This document shows positions 32,641-44,770 of a DNA stretch of 64,000 nt, in pieces. Position 1 is the stretch's first letter; the number at the start of each line of letters is the position of its first letter. A model generated the notes under the pieces. It ran no database searches. It was given only the letters and a program-made list of their open reading frames with translations, and was not told where the DNA came from. This DNA is from Ligustrum vulgare (taxonomy: Eukaryota > Streptophyta > Magnoliopsida > Lamiales > Oleaceae): positions 51,474,596-51,538,595 of the forward strand of contig OY743177.1 in the NCBI GenBank assembly GCA_963555705.1. The letters are read 5' to 3'. The position numbers were made by a program, and so were the translations under genes.

Positions 32641-33489
32641 GATCATTAGGACGAACCTTTGGAACTTATCACATTTTCTCACAAACTGCAAATCATCTTT
32701 CTTCATTGGTGGCCAAAAATACCCCTGTCGTAAGATCTTGAAAGCAAGGGTCTGGCCTCCAGTATGGTTGCCACATACACCTTCATGTATCTCCCTCATG
32801 GCATACATGGCTTCCTCTTCATTCAAGCATCTGCGTAGTGGGAGGGAAAAACCCCGTTTGTACAACACATCATATATCAGAGTGCACCTGGCAGATCTGA
32901 TTTTTAGCTTTCGAGCGTCATCTTTACTCAGGGGCACCACTCTGTCCTTCAAGTGCTGGAGTACTTCGTCCATCCAGCTCTCACTCATGCCAATTTCCAT
33001 AGTTAATATTTCCGCTTCTGCAAAAATGGAATTTTTTACCCTTCCGATGGGTATATTTTCCAAGTTGTTGGCTCCTTCACTCGTGGCGAATCTTACGAGG
33101 GCATCGGCTTGGCTATTCTGAGTCCTTGGAATTTGTTTCACCTCTACATGGATAAACTCTCTCAATTCCTTTTTCTCTATCTTGTGATAAGATATCATTT
33201 CCTCCTCTTTTGTGTTGTAAATGCCTCGGATCCGGTTTACAATAAGTTGAGAATCACTGTGCACAGTTAGTCTTGTTATTCAAATATCCTTTGCCATTTT
33301 TAGACATGCGATAAGAGCTTCATATTCTACCTCGTTGTTGGTTGTTGGGAACTCAAAGCGGAGGGACTGGCGGTGTAGCGAATTTTCGGGACTAATCAGA
33401 ACTATTCCAGCCCCTACGTGATTTTTTGTGGATGACCTGTCCACATACAAGTCCCAAAGTTCATTCTGGTCAGTTCGGTCGATATCCAT
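32599..33489 (-). pseudogene. pol: Second RNase H and integrase zinc finger of element C
   Basis: Minus strand: LWDLYVDRSSTKNHVGAGIV (33460 region), NNEVEYEALIACLKMAKDI (33340), then after a stop HSDSQLIVNRIRGIYN and VKQIPRTQNSQADALVRFA (33264-33090). The zinc-binding part follows: HEGVCGNHTGGQTLAFKILR, QGYFWPPMKKD and FVRKCDKFQRF (32795-32650). As in element A, the second Cys of CxxC is Phe. The domain pair again marks the Tat group. Confidence 0.8.
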
Positions 33490-33654
33490 GTGGTGGTGAA
33501 ATTCGCTAGTGCTTGCCCTTTAATGGCGATCCTTGGTTTGTAAGTGATATAAAATTGTCCCAACTCTACAGCCCATTTCATCAATCATCCCAACATGTCT
33601 GGTTTTTGCAAGGTCTGATGGAGGGGATAATTGGTTAGTACTTCCAAGGAATGT

Positions 33655-34884
33655 TCAAGGAAGTAAGGTATTAATTTTTCTTGAACTCGTGACTAATGCA
33701 TATGCTAGTTTCTCCATTGGAGGATATCTCAATTTCACATCTTTCAATGCCTGAATGACATAGTACACCGGGTGCTGAACGCCATTTTCTGTTCTGATCA
33801 ACACCGAATTGAATGACTTCTCCGATACTAAGTACAGTTCTAAAACTTCTCTTGGTAATGTCTTAGAGAGAAGAGGTGGTGAGGTGAGCCGTTCCTTCAA
33901 ATCTTCAAAAGCTCTCTAGCATTGCTCTGTCCACTGGAAGTTCTTTCCCATTTTGAGGGCTTCAAAGAAAGGTCTGCATTTATTAGCTGACTTCAAGACA
34001 AACCTACTTAGGGCTGCTATTCTCCCCGTTAGACTCTGTATTTCCCTTCAATTCCTCTTTGATGCACCATCTATCCCAAGAATTTACCAGATCCAACGTC
34101 GAAAGAGTATTTCTAGGGATTCAACTTCATATGGTACTTCCTGAGGATGGCAAACATTTTCGCCAGGTGTTGAACTTGATCCGAGGACCTGATACTCTTC
34201 ACAAGCATGTCATCTACATATACTTCCGCAATCTTTCCAATTTTCTCGACGAACATCGAGTGACCAATCTTTGGTATGTTGCCCCTGAATTTTTTAGACC
34301 GAATGGCATCATTTATAATAATAAAGATCCCTATCTATTATGAACGAAGTGTGTTCCTCATCCGGATCATACATTGGAATCTGATTATATCTCGAGTAGG
34401 CATCCATGAAGCTTAATAATTTATGTCCTGCGGTTGCATCCACCATTTGATCTATACGCGGAAGTGGAAAACTATCCTTGCAACAGGCATTGTTTAAATC
34501 GGTAAAATCAATACACAACCTCCAGGCCTTGTTGTTCTTGCGTACAAGAACTGGATTGGCGACCCATTATGGATATCTCGCCTCGCATATGAATTCATTC
34601 CCCAACAGTTTCACTATCTCATTTGCGAGTACTTCATATCTCTCTCCATTCAACAGATGACGCTTCTGCCTCTTGGGTTTCGTTCCGTGATTGATATTGA
34701 GTATGTGGAAAGCCAAGTGCACAGGAATTCCTTCCATGTCTGCATGAGTCCAAGTAAATGCATTGCTATTTTTCTTCAAGAAATCTATCAATTCGGACCT
34801 TACTGGCTCCTTGAGGTCTTTCCCAATTTTTTGTTGCAACTCAGGTTTGTTCGGTTCAAGGTCTATCAACTCTAGGTCTTCCAC
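33655..34884 (-). pseudogene. pol: Reverse transcriptase and RNase H of element C
   Basis: Minus strand fragments in order: ELIDFLKKNSNAFTWTHADM (about 34800), FTDLNNACCKDSFPLPRIDQ (about 34500), SFMDAYSRYNQIPMYDPDEE (about 34395), MPFGLKNSGATYQ (about 34280), a YVDDMLVKS site near 34220-34195, and in RNase H PVYYVIQALKDVKLRYPPME (about 33740). Stops and frameshifts separate the fragments. The order and spacing match element A. Confidence 0.8.
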
Positions 34885-35073
34885 TGGTCTAGTCCTCGCT
34901 TCCTTCTAATCCAAATGTGGGTCCAATGTCTGAATTTCCTCAATTGGACCTTTAGTCTTCACACCTTTCACTTGATGTACCCTGCTGGGGCAAAAGCTCA
35001 AATTGCACTCTCGGACCATTCTTTGGTCCCCTCTTACTATGCCTACCCCGTAAAAAGTTGGGAAATTCATCAC

Positions 35074-35693
35074 TTAATGATAGATTGATGTTGTCACTTT
35101 TAGCTCGTGTAGGATCGGCCTTCCTAGGATGGAATTATGATTGGACGGTATATCTGCTATGACAAAATCCACTATAACTCGCCTGGTACACGGGTGATCC
35201 CCAAGTTCAACCATTAGTGCAATTTGACACATGGATGTCACATAGTCACATGTAAAACTTTGTAATTTCATGGAATAAGGCTAAAGGTGCTGCTCTTCTA
35301 GACCATTTGGACAAAGGTCCTCCAATACAAAATGTTCACAACACTCCCATTGTCCACTAGAGTACGATAGACTTTCACCCCCGACATGAGCATGGTTATA
35401 ATCAGGGCATCTGCATGTGGTTGGAGGACTCCTTCCGCGTAACTCTCATCAAAGCTGAAAAATTCATCCTCTTTCAAAAGGATAGGAGCTCTTGCTGATA
35501 GGACCTGGTAGCTGTTTTTGGCCTCCATGATTTGTTGGCGTCTTTCCCATTTTGATCCCTCTTGACTTTTTCTTCCGCTTACAAGCACACGGATTTCAGC
35601 GGGAGGTATGCCTTCAATCTCAGCTGGATCCTTCTTATCTTGATTCATCTTTGGTTCTTCAACATATTCTTTCAGATGACCTGCAGTGATCAA
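35074..35693 (-). pseudogene. pol: Protease of element C
   Basis: Minus strand: DALIITMLMSGVKVYRTLVD followed by NGSVVNILYW (35400-35320), the aspartic protease active-site segment. After a frameshift comes VDFVIADIPSNHNSILGRP (about 35170-35110), matching the hydrophobic core and GRP motif. The segment 34885-35073 between protease and RT has only degraded linker sequence. Confidence 0.7.
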
Positions 35694-35994
35694 CTTTTCA
35701 AGTTCTATCCTCAGGTTTTTACAGTAATCTATGTTGTGCCCGGTCGATCTATGATATCTACAACACCTTGACTAGTTAAGCTCAGATGAACCTGTACTTA
35801 ATGGCTGGGCCTTGGCAAAAGGTTTCTGTCCTTTATGTTCAAGAATACAGTCGCGCGTCTGACATTTAGGAGATCAACTGGACTTGGGGCGGCTTGACGA
35901 GGTCGGAGCTTCCAAGTCCTCGAGAATCACCCTTTTTTTCTTGGTTGGACTTGTCGTTCTTCGTCAATTATTTTTCCTTTCCTTTTGATTTTTC

Positions 35995-37040
35995 CTAGTC
36001 TCTCACTTGCCCCTTATCTTTAGTTCTACTGGATTTTGCCTCTTCATCTCCAATCGCCCTGTCTGCTCTTGTCAAGTACTCTCGTAAGGTTTTTGGTCCT
36101 TCCTTATGTACTGTCCACCAGAACCTAGACTTCGGCCATACAATCGACACTACTACCATTAGTAGTGCATCATCCAATACCTTATCTATGTTCATAATCT
36201 ACCCGTTGAATAGATCAAGGTAACTTTTTAGTTATTCAATCCTTCCTTATTTAATGGTGAGAAGTTGTTCCTTCGGGGTCGTCCTAGTCTTTGCAGCCAT
36301 GAAGTTGTAGAGGAACTGAGAGGATAGGTCCCCTAAATTTGTTATGAAATGGTCGGACAAAGTACATAGACATCTCTGGGCTCTGTCTCCTAAGGTTAGG
36401 GAGAAGGTCCTATACATGATGGCATCACTGACTCCTTGTAGCTCCATCCATGAGATATACCAATCAATATGCACCATTGGATCCATAGTTTCGTCGTAGC
36501 TAGGCACTTGCTGCATTTTTATCTTGCTTGGCAAAGTTCCTTCAGAATTTCGTTCGAGAATGGGGAGGGTCTGGAGAGGGTATAACTGTCAGTTGGGCTA
36601 CGTCCCGTTGGTTTGACTTCTAGATCGTTCAACTATTTCTCCAGCGCGTTTAACCCCTCCAACTTCCCCTTTCCATCGTCATAAAGTGGGTCGCTAAGGT
36701 CTAACGTGGGTGCATCTTTGGTGGTGGCCTTGCGAGTCCCACCTCTAGTTCTAGTGGGTTTGTAGTATGGACTACAAGGAGATCTCTCCCTATGGGAGCT
36801 ATTTGATCTGGACCTAGCCTGCTGAAGATGCTGTGTGTCCTTTTGGGCGATCTTTTGCGGAGGGAATAGGAATCGCTCTCTCCTATGGAACTTTCTGACA
36901 TACCGTATGCGTAACTGAGCTTCCGACACACTCGTTGTCTGTTTTGAGGAGGATGGTAAGAGAGGGACATCCCGTTGTGAGGAGCTTGTTGGTTTCCATG
37001 AGTTTGGTGTTGTTGCATTTTTCTGACCACTTGTGTTCAT
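35995..37040 (-). pseudogene. gag: gag of element C
   Basis: Minus strand: a charged N-terminal part (37040-36633, rich in Ser/Arg/Thr), the capsid domain (36534-36247) with SYDETMDPMVHIDWYISWME and GVSDAIMYRTFSLTLGDRAQ, and a later part (36195-35995) with LREYLTRADRAIGDEEA. Frames change between the three parts. The order matches the Tat gag of element A but similarity is low, so the families differ. The segment 35694-35994 contains the remains of the gag-protease linker. Confidence 0.75.
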
Positions 37041-37256
37041 TCTCGCAGTTGGCGCATGACTTCACCCATCTGAGGGTCAGGTCTCAGTCGAACTTCCAAG
37101 TTGTCATCATTTCGTGAATGACCTGGGGGAGTGTCGACATGGTCGCCCTTCTTTCCCTGATTACTTCTAGAATCGTAGTGATCAATGTCATCTGAAGATC
37201 GTTAAGAACGATGTGGTTTGAATGAATTGATTGAATGGGAAATTTTATCACAAGTG

Positions 37257-37274
37257 GCCCTCCTTCTAGAGCCA
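37257..37274 (-). other. Primer-binding site of element C (probable tRNA-Asn type)
   Basis: Two bases inside the LTR, the minus strand reads TGGCTCTAGAAGGAGGGC. From memory, plant tRNA-Asn ends with the complement of TGGCGCTAGAAGGAGGG, one mismatch. This differs from the site of element A although both are Tat-type. Confidence 0.6.
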
Positions 37275-37276
37275 AT

Positions 37277-37875
37277 TGTTGACGGTCAAAATATCAATAT
37301 TTCAAATCAGTAAGAAAAATAGGTGATTGCCATTTTTGTAATACAAAATTGTGTGTGAAAGAGGTGTATCCCAGGTCATGATTGATGACCTGGATCCCAC
37401 GTATGTGACAAGAAACATGATGATTTGTAAGAGGTGGATCCTAGGTCGGATGGAAGACCTGGACTCCACGCATGGTTTCTTGTATATATATAGGCTTTGA
37501 ATAGTCAAAATCGGGATCCTTTTGTGAGCTACCTTATCCTATATTTATAGGACGAAAGGGTGAGGTTGCTTATTACAATACCTGACCACCAGACGTTAGT
37601 ACATAACTAAACTACTTGAGTTCTTACAAAGTACAAAGTAGTTGGCTTTTAATTAGTCCAACTGTCTTAATGTCTGAATAACTAAATTAACTACTATTTG
37701 ACCAAATTGCTATAAGTCAATGCACGACCTGACACTGAGGTCGGTAATAATCTCAATGTCTGACATTCCAGTCATGGGAAATAGGTCGGCAGATATGCTG
37801 TGCTCCGACCTATTTCGGTGTGACGTGTCATTCCACATCATTGTTTCATCACTCGAGCTAAATGACCCATCAACA
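37277..37875 (-). repeat. 5' LTR of element C
   Basis: TGTTGACGGTC to CATCAACA on the plus strand. 599 bp, followed by TTATT, the target duplication. A TATA-like CTATAAATATAGG lies on the minus strand at about 37538-37550. Relative to the other LTR it carries extra bases at about 37639-37680. Confidence 0.88.
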
Positions 37876-37880
37876 TTATT

Positions 37881-40688
37881 CAAAAAATTAATTTTCACTT
37901 CAAATAATATCCCCTAAACAGCACTAATCCCATGTTCAAGCATCATTCTTTCAAAACTTATTTTTCTCGGAACTCATTTACAATCCATATTTTCTCAATA
38001 AGAAAAGTTCGCAAGTAAAATAAATAAAATTCTTTACTGACTTTGAAATGGGTTTTGATGAACCATATTACACTTGTCGAGATTAGAGAACCAAAATCAA
38101 TCTTTCCCCCATTTTAAGTAATCTGATTTACCGAAATAACACCTTATTCCCCAAAACATGTGCTGATCAAAAATTTAAATTTTCACAGCATTTTATTTAT
38201 ATTTATTTTTATCTTCGTCGCATTTTTATGCATCTAACAATTGGCCCAGTCCAAAGAATATACATGGCTTTTATATTATGTTATACTTATTTTAGCTCTG
38301 ATCTGTTGATAGGGAAACGAGAGAAATTTGATATGTCAATGCTTCTGTCTGTCCCTATTTGGTTGAGAATCATAAACTGCGTTGATTAGATAACTGTTGT
38401 TTAAAAGAATTTATTTGTTATGAATACAGTTTTTTGATTTTGACTTTACGAAAAAATAGCCTTATCCACTATCATATCTTCAACTTTATATATAATAGCA
38501 AATGTTCAAGTTTTTATTCTTTCCATTTAAAAGTTGGACCTATTACTTAGTATTTTTATTTTTTTTTTTAATTTTTTAATTTCATGAAAAATATTGAATC
38601 TTACATATTTTTGTTTCAAAATATATATAATCATGCAATTCTTAATTAACTTTTTGTTAAATTGGTGTAAAAACAGTTCCTACTCCTAACGTATGCCAAA
38701 AAAATTATATACATTATAAAAAGCAGATGTATTTTTATTGTTACCTGTTATTTTTATAAATAATATTTTTTCCCCTACCTTTCGTTATGCTTTAAAGTAT
38801 TAATATCAAAGCTTTCTTAATTTACATTTCTACATAACAAATTAATTTATCTACAATAAATTTTGCAGTATTTGCTTCGAAACACAATCTATTTTACTTA
38901 TATAAGCGGTTGGCAGCATCACGTACTAATATTCAAATGAAAACATCTACCTAATTTTAAACACGTTGAAAGAAGTTTATTAAAAGTTGTTCTACCAAAA
39001 AATTTCACTTCTATACACTGACGAAGCTGCTCCTTATTTCATATAGCACATTATCACTACATCATTTAGTATTGACTGGAAACTAGTTTGATGTAATGTA
39101 AAACACAAGGACATGAGAAGAAAGACTCTAGCAATCTTTAGAAGATACTGATCGAGTAAGAACATCTTAGATGCTGTTTCTTGTTTTCATAGACAATTAT
39201 TCCAAGAATCCCACATTCTGTTTGGAGCTTAACAATAAACGATTTTACTTTCTGCTCAGTTATTAAATATCTGAACTCATTTGTATTCAACTGCAGTGGA
39301 AAAATCTTAAATTCAAACCACAAAAGTTGAAAGCAAAAATTAATTAAAATATCGAAAAACCCATTTAAATTATCGTCAATGTATTATCGTAGGGAGACCT
39401 AGAACACTATATTGGGGGTTGAGAATTTTAAAATGTTTAATGCATGCACAAAGTACATTGATCACAGAAAGTCAAAATATGCATGATATGCGGATTATTC
39501 TTGTTGTACAACTGGGTTAACCAATTGTTTGACAACCCACTCACATGTGGGGTTATGGGACCTAAGTCAATCCAATTGTACATGTAGAACAATATTCCAT
39601 GATTTAACCTACTAAAGTTGTGCCGCAAATGGGCCAAATAGGATGAAAAATGATGAGCAGAAGTTTGGACACTCAAAGTTTGCACTTTGCACTTTTCTGA
39701 GATCTGAAAATTGCAAATACAGTAAAAGTAAATTGCTTTATCAGGTTACCTATATTAAGGCCAGTTAAAGGTAAAAGGGAAAGATTGACATGGTACACAA
39801 ATAAGTAAAGTGAACGACTGGGGACATACACAAATTCTCAACCGCCATTTGGCATCCAAAACTGTAAATCTTCTTACAATTTTCGAATTCATTAAACAAT
39901 CCTCCCTTAAACTTCAAATGAAAAATATTTGGTGGTTAATCAAATTCAACTTCTTAGTTAATTCTTCCGTTCTCTACTTAACATCACAAATTCATCAAAG
40001 TTCGGGAGTACAATCGCGATAAAATTTATCTTTTGTATGTTCGACATTTTCAAAGAACTACTTGCGCATTCATTGGCTAAGTTTCATGTAGATAAGCATA
40101 AAATCAGGCAAAGAAGTCATACGTCTAAATATAAGTTGTAGCTCTGTATTTTGGAAAAGAATAGCATAGGGTACCAAGCCTAACATCACTGTCCAAGTTT
40201 TGCAATTCTAGAGACAAGGTCCCAAACGTATCAAAGTTGTTCCAAAAAAATATGCTGATCAGACTACTCACCCAACCCAAGTAAACAATCGAGGCATGTC
40301 ATGCACAATCAGAGATACAATTTCAGTGCAAATACAGAGAAAATAATAATTAAGCATCAGAGTCAATTATCATAATAAAGCATCGGAGAGCGTTAAATGT
40401 GAAAAACCCCACACAAGTATTACTAACAAGTGAAGTTCAAATCAAATTTCAAAAGTAGTTTGAAAATGACATGCTTTTCCCGTACAAAATTTCCATTTAA
40501 TTGGTAGTCATGATTTAAAATAAAACTTGAACAACAAAGATTCACAGAATTCACCTGGTTTGGAATGGAGGTTTCTATTAATTATTCAATTTTCTGACAA
40601 TTGCCTTTTCATGCAGTTGTCAGCATGTTGTTGTGCAATTTAGTAAATAGGTAAATTGTGTTTTGACTCGAAAGAATACAATGCTTAC
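37881..40688. other. No gene recognised
   Basis: AT-rich DNA. Short ORFs here have no recognisable motif. I see no terminal repeats or coding relics. Confidence 0.5.
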
Positions 40689-40895
40689 TGTTAATGAATT
40701 AGATAACATGAAAATATATTAATTGTTATATTATATATTCTTATAATTAAAGATTGTATTAGATTATATTTAGATGATTTAGATTTTATTTCTTTTATAT
40801 TCAAAACTCTTGTACTATATATATATATATTTGTCAAAGAGCATTAATAAAAGTGTTCATTTTCTTATATTCTTTTCTATATATGGTATCAGAAC
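40689..40895 (+). mobile_element. Copia-type LTR relic with primer-binding site
   Basis: TGGTATCAGAAC at 40884-40895 is one base off the initiator-Met primer site of Ty1/Copia elements. It is preceded by a possible short LTR starting TGTTAATGAATTAG at 40689, with an AATAAA at about 40845. No gag or pol follows: 40896-41330 is pyrimidine-rich and the long ORF there has low-complexity Ser/Phe/Leu composition. No second LTR is seen. Confidence 0.4.
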
Positions 40896-41257
40896 TAGTG
40901 TAAGACTTTCACGAGCAACCAGCTTTTCTTACTTCTCTTCTTCCTTGGCCATTTCTCACATGCACCATTCGGCCTCTTCCCTAATATTTTTTTTTCTTCT
41001 TATTGGCTCGCTCCTGCCAATTTTTCTTCTTTCTTCTTCTCTATTTTCTTCCTCACACTTTCTGCCCCCAACTCTTTGGAACTCTTCCCAAATTTTTTCT
41101 TTCACAAATCTCCAGCAGCCTCTTCAATTCTTCTACTTGGTTATATGTGCTTCCGACTTCTTCACTTCTTTCGTCGATGTCGACCCGCTGCTCCTCCTGG
41201 CCATCTATGTGCCACCTACTACTGCCCGATTTTGGCTCCTATCGGGCCTCCTCACTT

Positions 41258-41260
41258 TCC

Positions 41261-41301
<41 letters not shown>
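41258..41301 (+). repeat. (TC)n-(AC)n compound microsatellite
   Basis: A run of CT dinucleotides passes directly into a run of CA dinucleotides. Confidence 0.95.
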
Positions 41302-41622
41302 AAATCGAACACAATACTGAGCATAGGTTGACTCATTCCTCTGGATTCTAGGTCAAATATAATCTCTTGATCTTAAACCAAGCCACATGTTGCTTTAAAT
41401 ACCTAAACACATAACAGGTTAGATATATTTTCAAATAAAAAATGGTTCAGTATACATTTATGCCACAGTGAGATAAAAATATAACAATAAATAAAAATCA
41501 TCATCACATTTCTATGCTATAAAATCTTATAAGACCGCCTAATTGAGTAATATTATCACTTCCAGAAAAATAAAATAAAATATTGACCAAAGGTATCTTA
41601 CTTCAATTCTCTAACATGATCT

Positions 41623-41714
41623 TCATGTTCGAGTAGATGTTGAAGCTTATGTTCTTCTATTTCACTCTTCATGTTCGAGTAGACATTGAAGCTTCTGTTC
41701 TTCTGTTTCACTCT
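41623..41714 (+). repeat. 46-bp tandem duplication
   Basis: TCATGTTCGAGTAGATGTTG at 41623 repeats as TCATGTTCGAGTAGACATTG at 41669, with four differences over the unit. Confidence 0.85.
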
Positions 41715-43358
41715 CTAATCCCAAATGAACACGCCTTGCTCGGACAACTCCTAAACTCTTACTAAAGCTTGCATACAACGAAGTGTAATAGCACCTTACA
41801 AGAGCTTGAAGCCTCACAATCCTTTTAAAGCAAGTAGAGATTGCCTATATAAAACCATTCAAATTGTTGAAACATAGTATTGAAACCACTCTCTCACTCG
41901 AGAAATATGGACCCAATATCAATGATTGTGAAGTACATGAATTAGTTATTGACTAGTTTCTTATAGTCATAAACTTAAATGGAAAAACTGATTTCTGCCT
42001 CCAATAACACTTTAAATCTCGATACATATATCTAAGCACCCTAGCAACATAAGAGCATGTGAAAAACTCTAATCAACTTTGTTTATCAAATGTCAGATTT
42101 TGTGGAATGTATTGAATTACTAACTTGATTTATGTATTATACATTTCAGTGACAAATCCAGGAAAGTAATCCAACACGAGCGACCATTACAAGGATAAGT
42201 GAAAAAAAAATTGACTTCAAAATTATAAGGTAATATATATATATATATTGCGTATATATATATTTTTGCGAATTTAGCACGAGTGACTGGCCGAGCTCGC
42301 AACCCCTACATCCGTCCATGCTTACAATACATATAGAATCTATTACTTATTAAAAAGCCTCTGTTTTGATGTACACATCATATATTATACTCACCAGTTA
42401 ATTCTCCACAGTTTAAAAAAATAAATAAATAATGAAAAAATAAAAAAAAAATTACTCTTTTATTCCACTATATACAACACATATTCTCTAGAAAAAGGTT
42501 GTCATTTTAATTACCACTGCACGAGATTACACTTTCTATACAATGTCATATTAAATGAATTTTAATGTTAAAATTAAAGTAATGGTTAATTGCTACCAGA
42601 TTTGTTACATTTCTTTATAATGTGATGTATAAGAGAAAAACAATTTCAGGTTTATGGCATAATACAAATGAGCGACGCCTCCTAATCTACAAAATCTATA
42701 CTCGTGTTTTTACTTCAAATATTTTGATGTACTTACAAGAAGAAATGCATTTATACACCATTTTTTTAAACCTTTTTTAACGTATGTTCATGAAATGTTA
42801 ACTAATGGTTCAGATTCTAGGTGGGAATGATGAAATATCAGGTCGAGCATGTGTATTGTGTACTATGTATCAGAAAATGGGGCTACCTTTTGTTAGTTTA
42901 GTAAAAGTGAATCAAGTCAATACCATAAATCCTCTAACGGATGTTTGGATGCGTACGGCAGCCCATTCTTCTCTCATTTTATTTTGAGCTTGAGCAGCAG
43001 TTTGCACCGAAGTGAAGCAGAATGAGAGCTAGAAGAAATTTGCTGAAAGTTGGCATCTTCAACTGATGTAGCCACATTTTGAATGAATCATCTTGCAGTA
43101 GGATATCTTTCTCTATTTTAACAGGTAGGAATACTTTATCCTTCTTTTTCCTGATTGTTTTTTAACTTTGAAAAATAATCATACATCATTAGTGTAATAG
43201 TTTTTGGGCTTATTTACCCGAAAATTTTAATGTTGATATTGGTTGCAATGAGTCATACTATTTTTCACAACCAGAACCTTATTTTGGTATGTTGAAAATG
43301 ACACTGCAGGGAAATGTGTTGCGGAGAAGACTCGCTGTTTGATCATATGGTTACTAGG
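41715..43358. other. No gene recognised
   Basis: AT-rich, with an (AT)n stretch near 42234-42262. No supported coding sequence. Confidence 0.5.
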
Positions 43359-43361
43359 TAA

Positions 43362-44236
43362 CACTACAAGAATTCGGCCCAACAGAGACGACAAAAGTCG
43401 TCTCTAAAGGATCTAAAGTCGTCTCTATTGGTTATTAGAGACGACAAAGTCATCTCAATGAGTCGTCTCTGTAGGGCCGTGGCTGAAGATAATTAGAGAC
43501 GACTCTGTCGTCTCTGTTTCCTCCGGGGCAATTGAGACGACCTTTATCGTCTCTATTTTTGAAAATATTTAATTAATTTTTTATTTATTTATTTGACCCG
43601 ATTCAATCCCTTTCTAACCCGACCCGAATCTCGATCCGAACCGTCGACCGAGGAATTTTCTTTAATTTATATGATAATTGTGCATGACAATGATTTGAAC
43701 TCGGAACCTAAGTGTTGGGTGGTGATGTCCCAACCACTAATGTAATTGAATTCTTTTGTTAAATTTTGTTTTAAATAATATATATTAGTTAACTTAATAA
43801 TATTTTCTTAACAAATTAACTTTAATATTAATTATATAAATGTAAATAATTAAAAAGGTCAACAAAAAAATAGCGAAATTTTAAAAAATAAGAATAAAAA
43901 AAGTTTAAAAAATAGAACAGAGATGACATAATGTCATCTCTATTGGTCGATCAATAGAGACAAAAAAACCGTCTCTGTTGGTCGACAAATAGAGACGACT
44001 TTTTAAGTTGTCACTATTAGTTGTCAACCAATAGAGACGACATTACAATGTCGTCTCTATTAATTGGCAACCAATAGAGACGACATTGGTTGATCAATAG
44101 AGAGGACATTGAAATGTCGTCTCTATTGGTCGACCAACAGAGACGATTTTTTATCGTCTCTATTGATCGATCAATAGAGGCGACTTTTCGTGTCGTCTCT
44201 AATTTTTCGTCTTTTTTGCTCTTTTTTCTTGTAGTG
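43362..44236. mobile_element. Non-autonomous CACTA (En/Spm-type) transposon, 875 bp
   Basis: Ends are CACTACAAGAA and TTCTTGTAGTG, an 11-base perfect terminal inverted repeat. They are flanked by the 3-bp duplication TAA (43359-43361 and 44237-44239). The element is filled with GTCGTCTCT and its inverse AGAGACGAC: about ten copies in 43385-43555 and more than ten in 43920-44205. Its centre (43560-43910) is AT-rich and non-coding. No transposase. Termini and 3-bp duplication identify the CACTA superfamily. Confidence 0.85.
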
Positions 44237-44239
44237 TAA

Positions 44240-44728
44240 CCATCAAAAGTTTAGTACAGCTTGGACTCTGATTTATGACCTTTATAAGGCTTCAATGGAC
44301 ATTCAACAAACAATGTTCATCATGATTGACAGGTCAAAATTAATCTTCTTCTTGAAGCTATGCAGTGCTTCTTTTTAGGTTATTTTCCTTGTTTAAGTAA
44401 TAACAAACGTAATATTAATGCACAAAACACATGCAACATCAATAAAAAGGCATTTTTAACCAACACCACCTTTCCCCTAAGAACATGCACAAACACATGC
44501 AATATTAAAAAACCATTTCTAGATAACTCTTTGGACAATATTTCAGTTAAGAAATGAGGGATTTAACGATTTTCTCAATCCCACGAGAGATCTAAATTGA
44601 GTTCATGCCTGCTGCAGACTACAGTAACCTAGGTCCTAGAGACAAGCAAATATCTTAGTCTAGATGCTCTCAATAGCACGTGTTCAGAAAATACTGAATA
44701 GTGCATTCAATCATCAAAGGGAAAATGT
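44240..44728. other. No gene recognised
   Basis: No motif-bearing ORF. ACACATGCAA occurs three times between 44428 and 44500. Confidence 0.4.
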
Positions 44729-44770
44729 TAAACTTACACACAAATCTTACACACCACCTTACACACTCTG

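Larger units (their letters stand above)
19739..37875 (-). mobile_element. Element C: older Ty3/Gypsy (Tat-type) retrotransposon
   Basis: Two LTRs (19739-20319 and 37277-37875) are flanked by the 5-bp target duplication TTATT (19734-19738 and 37876-37880). On the minus strand: 5' LTR at right, primer site, gag, protease, RT, RNase H, second RNase H, integrase, tandem repeats, and an antisense gene before the 3' LTR at left. It spans 18.1 kb including element B; about 10.3 kb without it. The LTRs differ at about 15% of positions in the first ~115 bases and by indels (extra bases at about 37639-37680), so it is clearly older than element B. All coding regions are fragmented. Confidence 0.9.

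Noticed and set aside
40810..41331. 173-codon plus-strand ORF rich in Ser, Phe and Leu
   Set aside because: Low-complexity pyrimidine-rich leader after a Copia primer site, ending in a TC/AC microsatellite; no domain.
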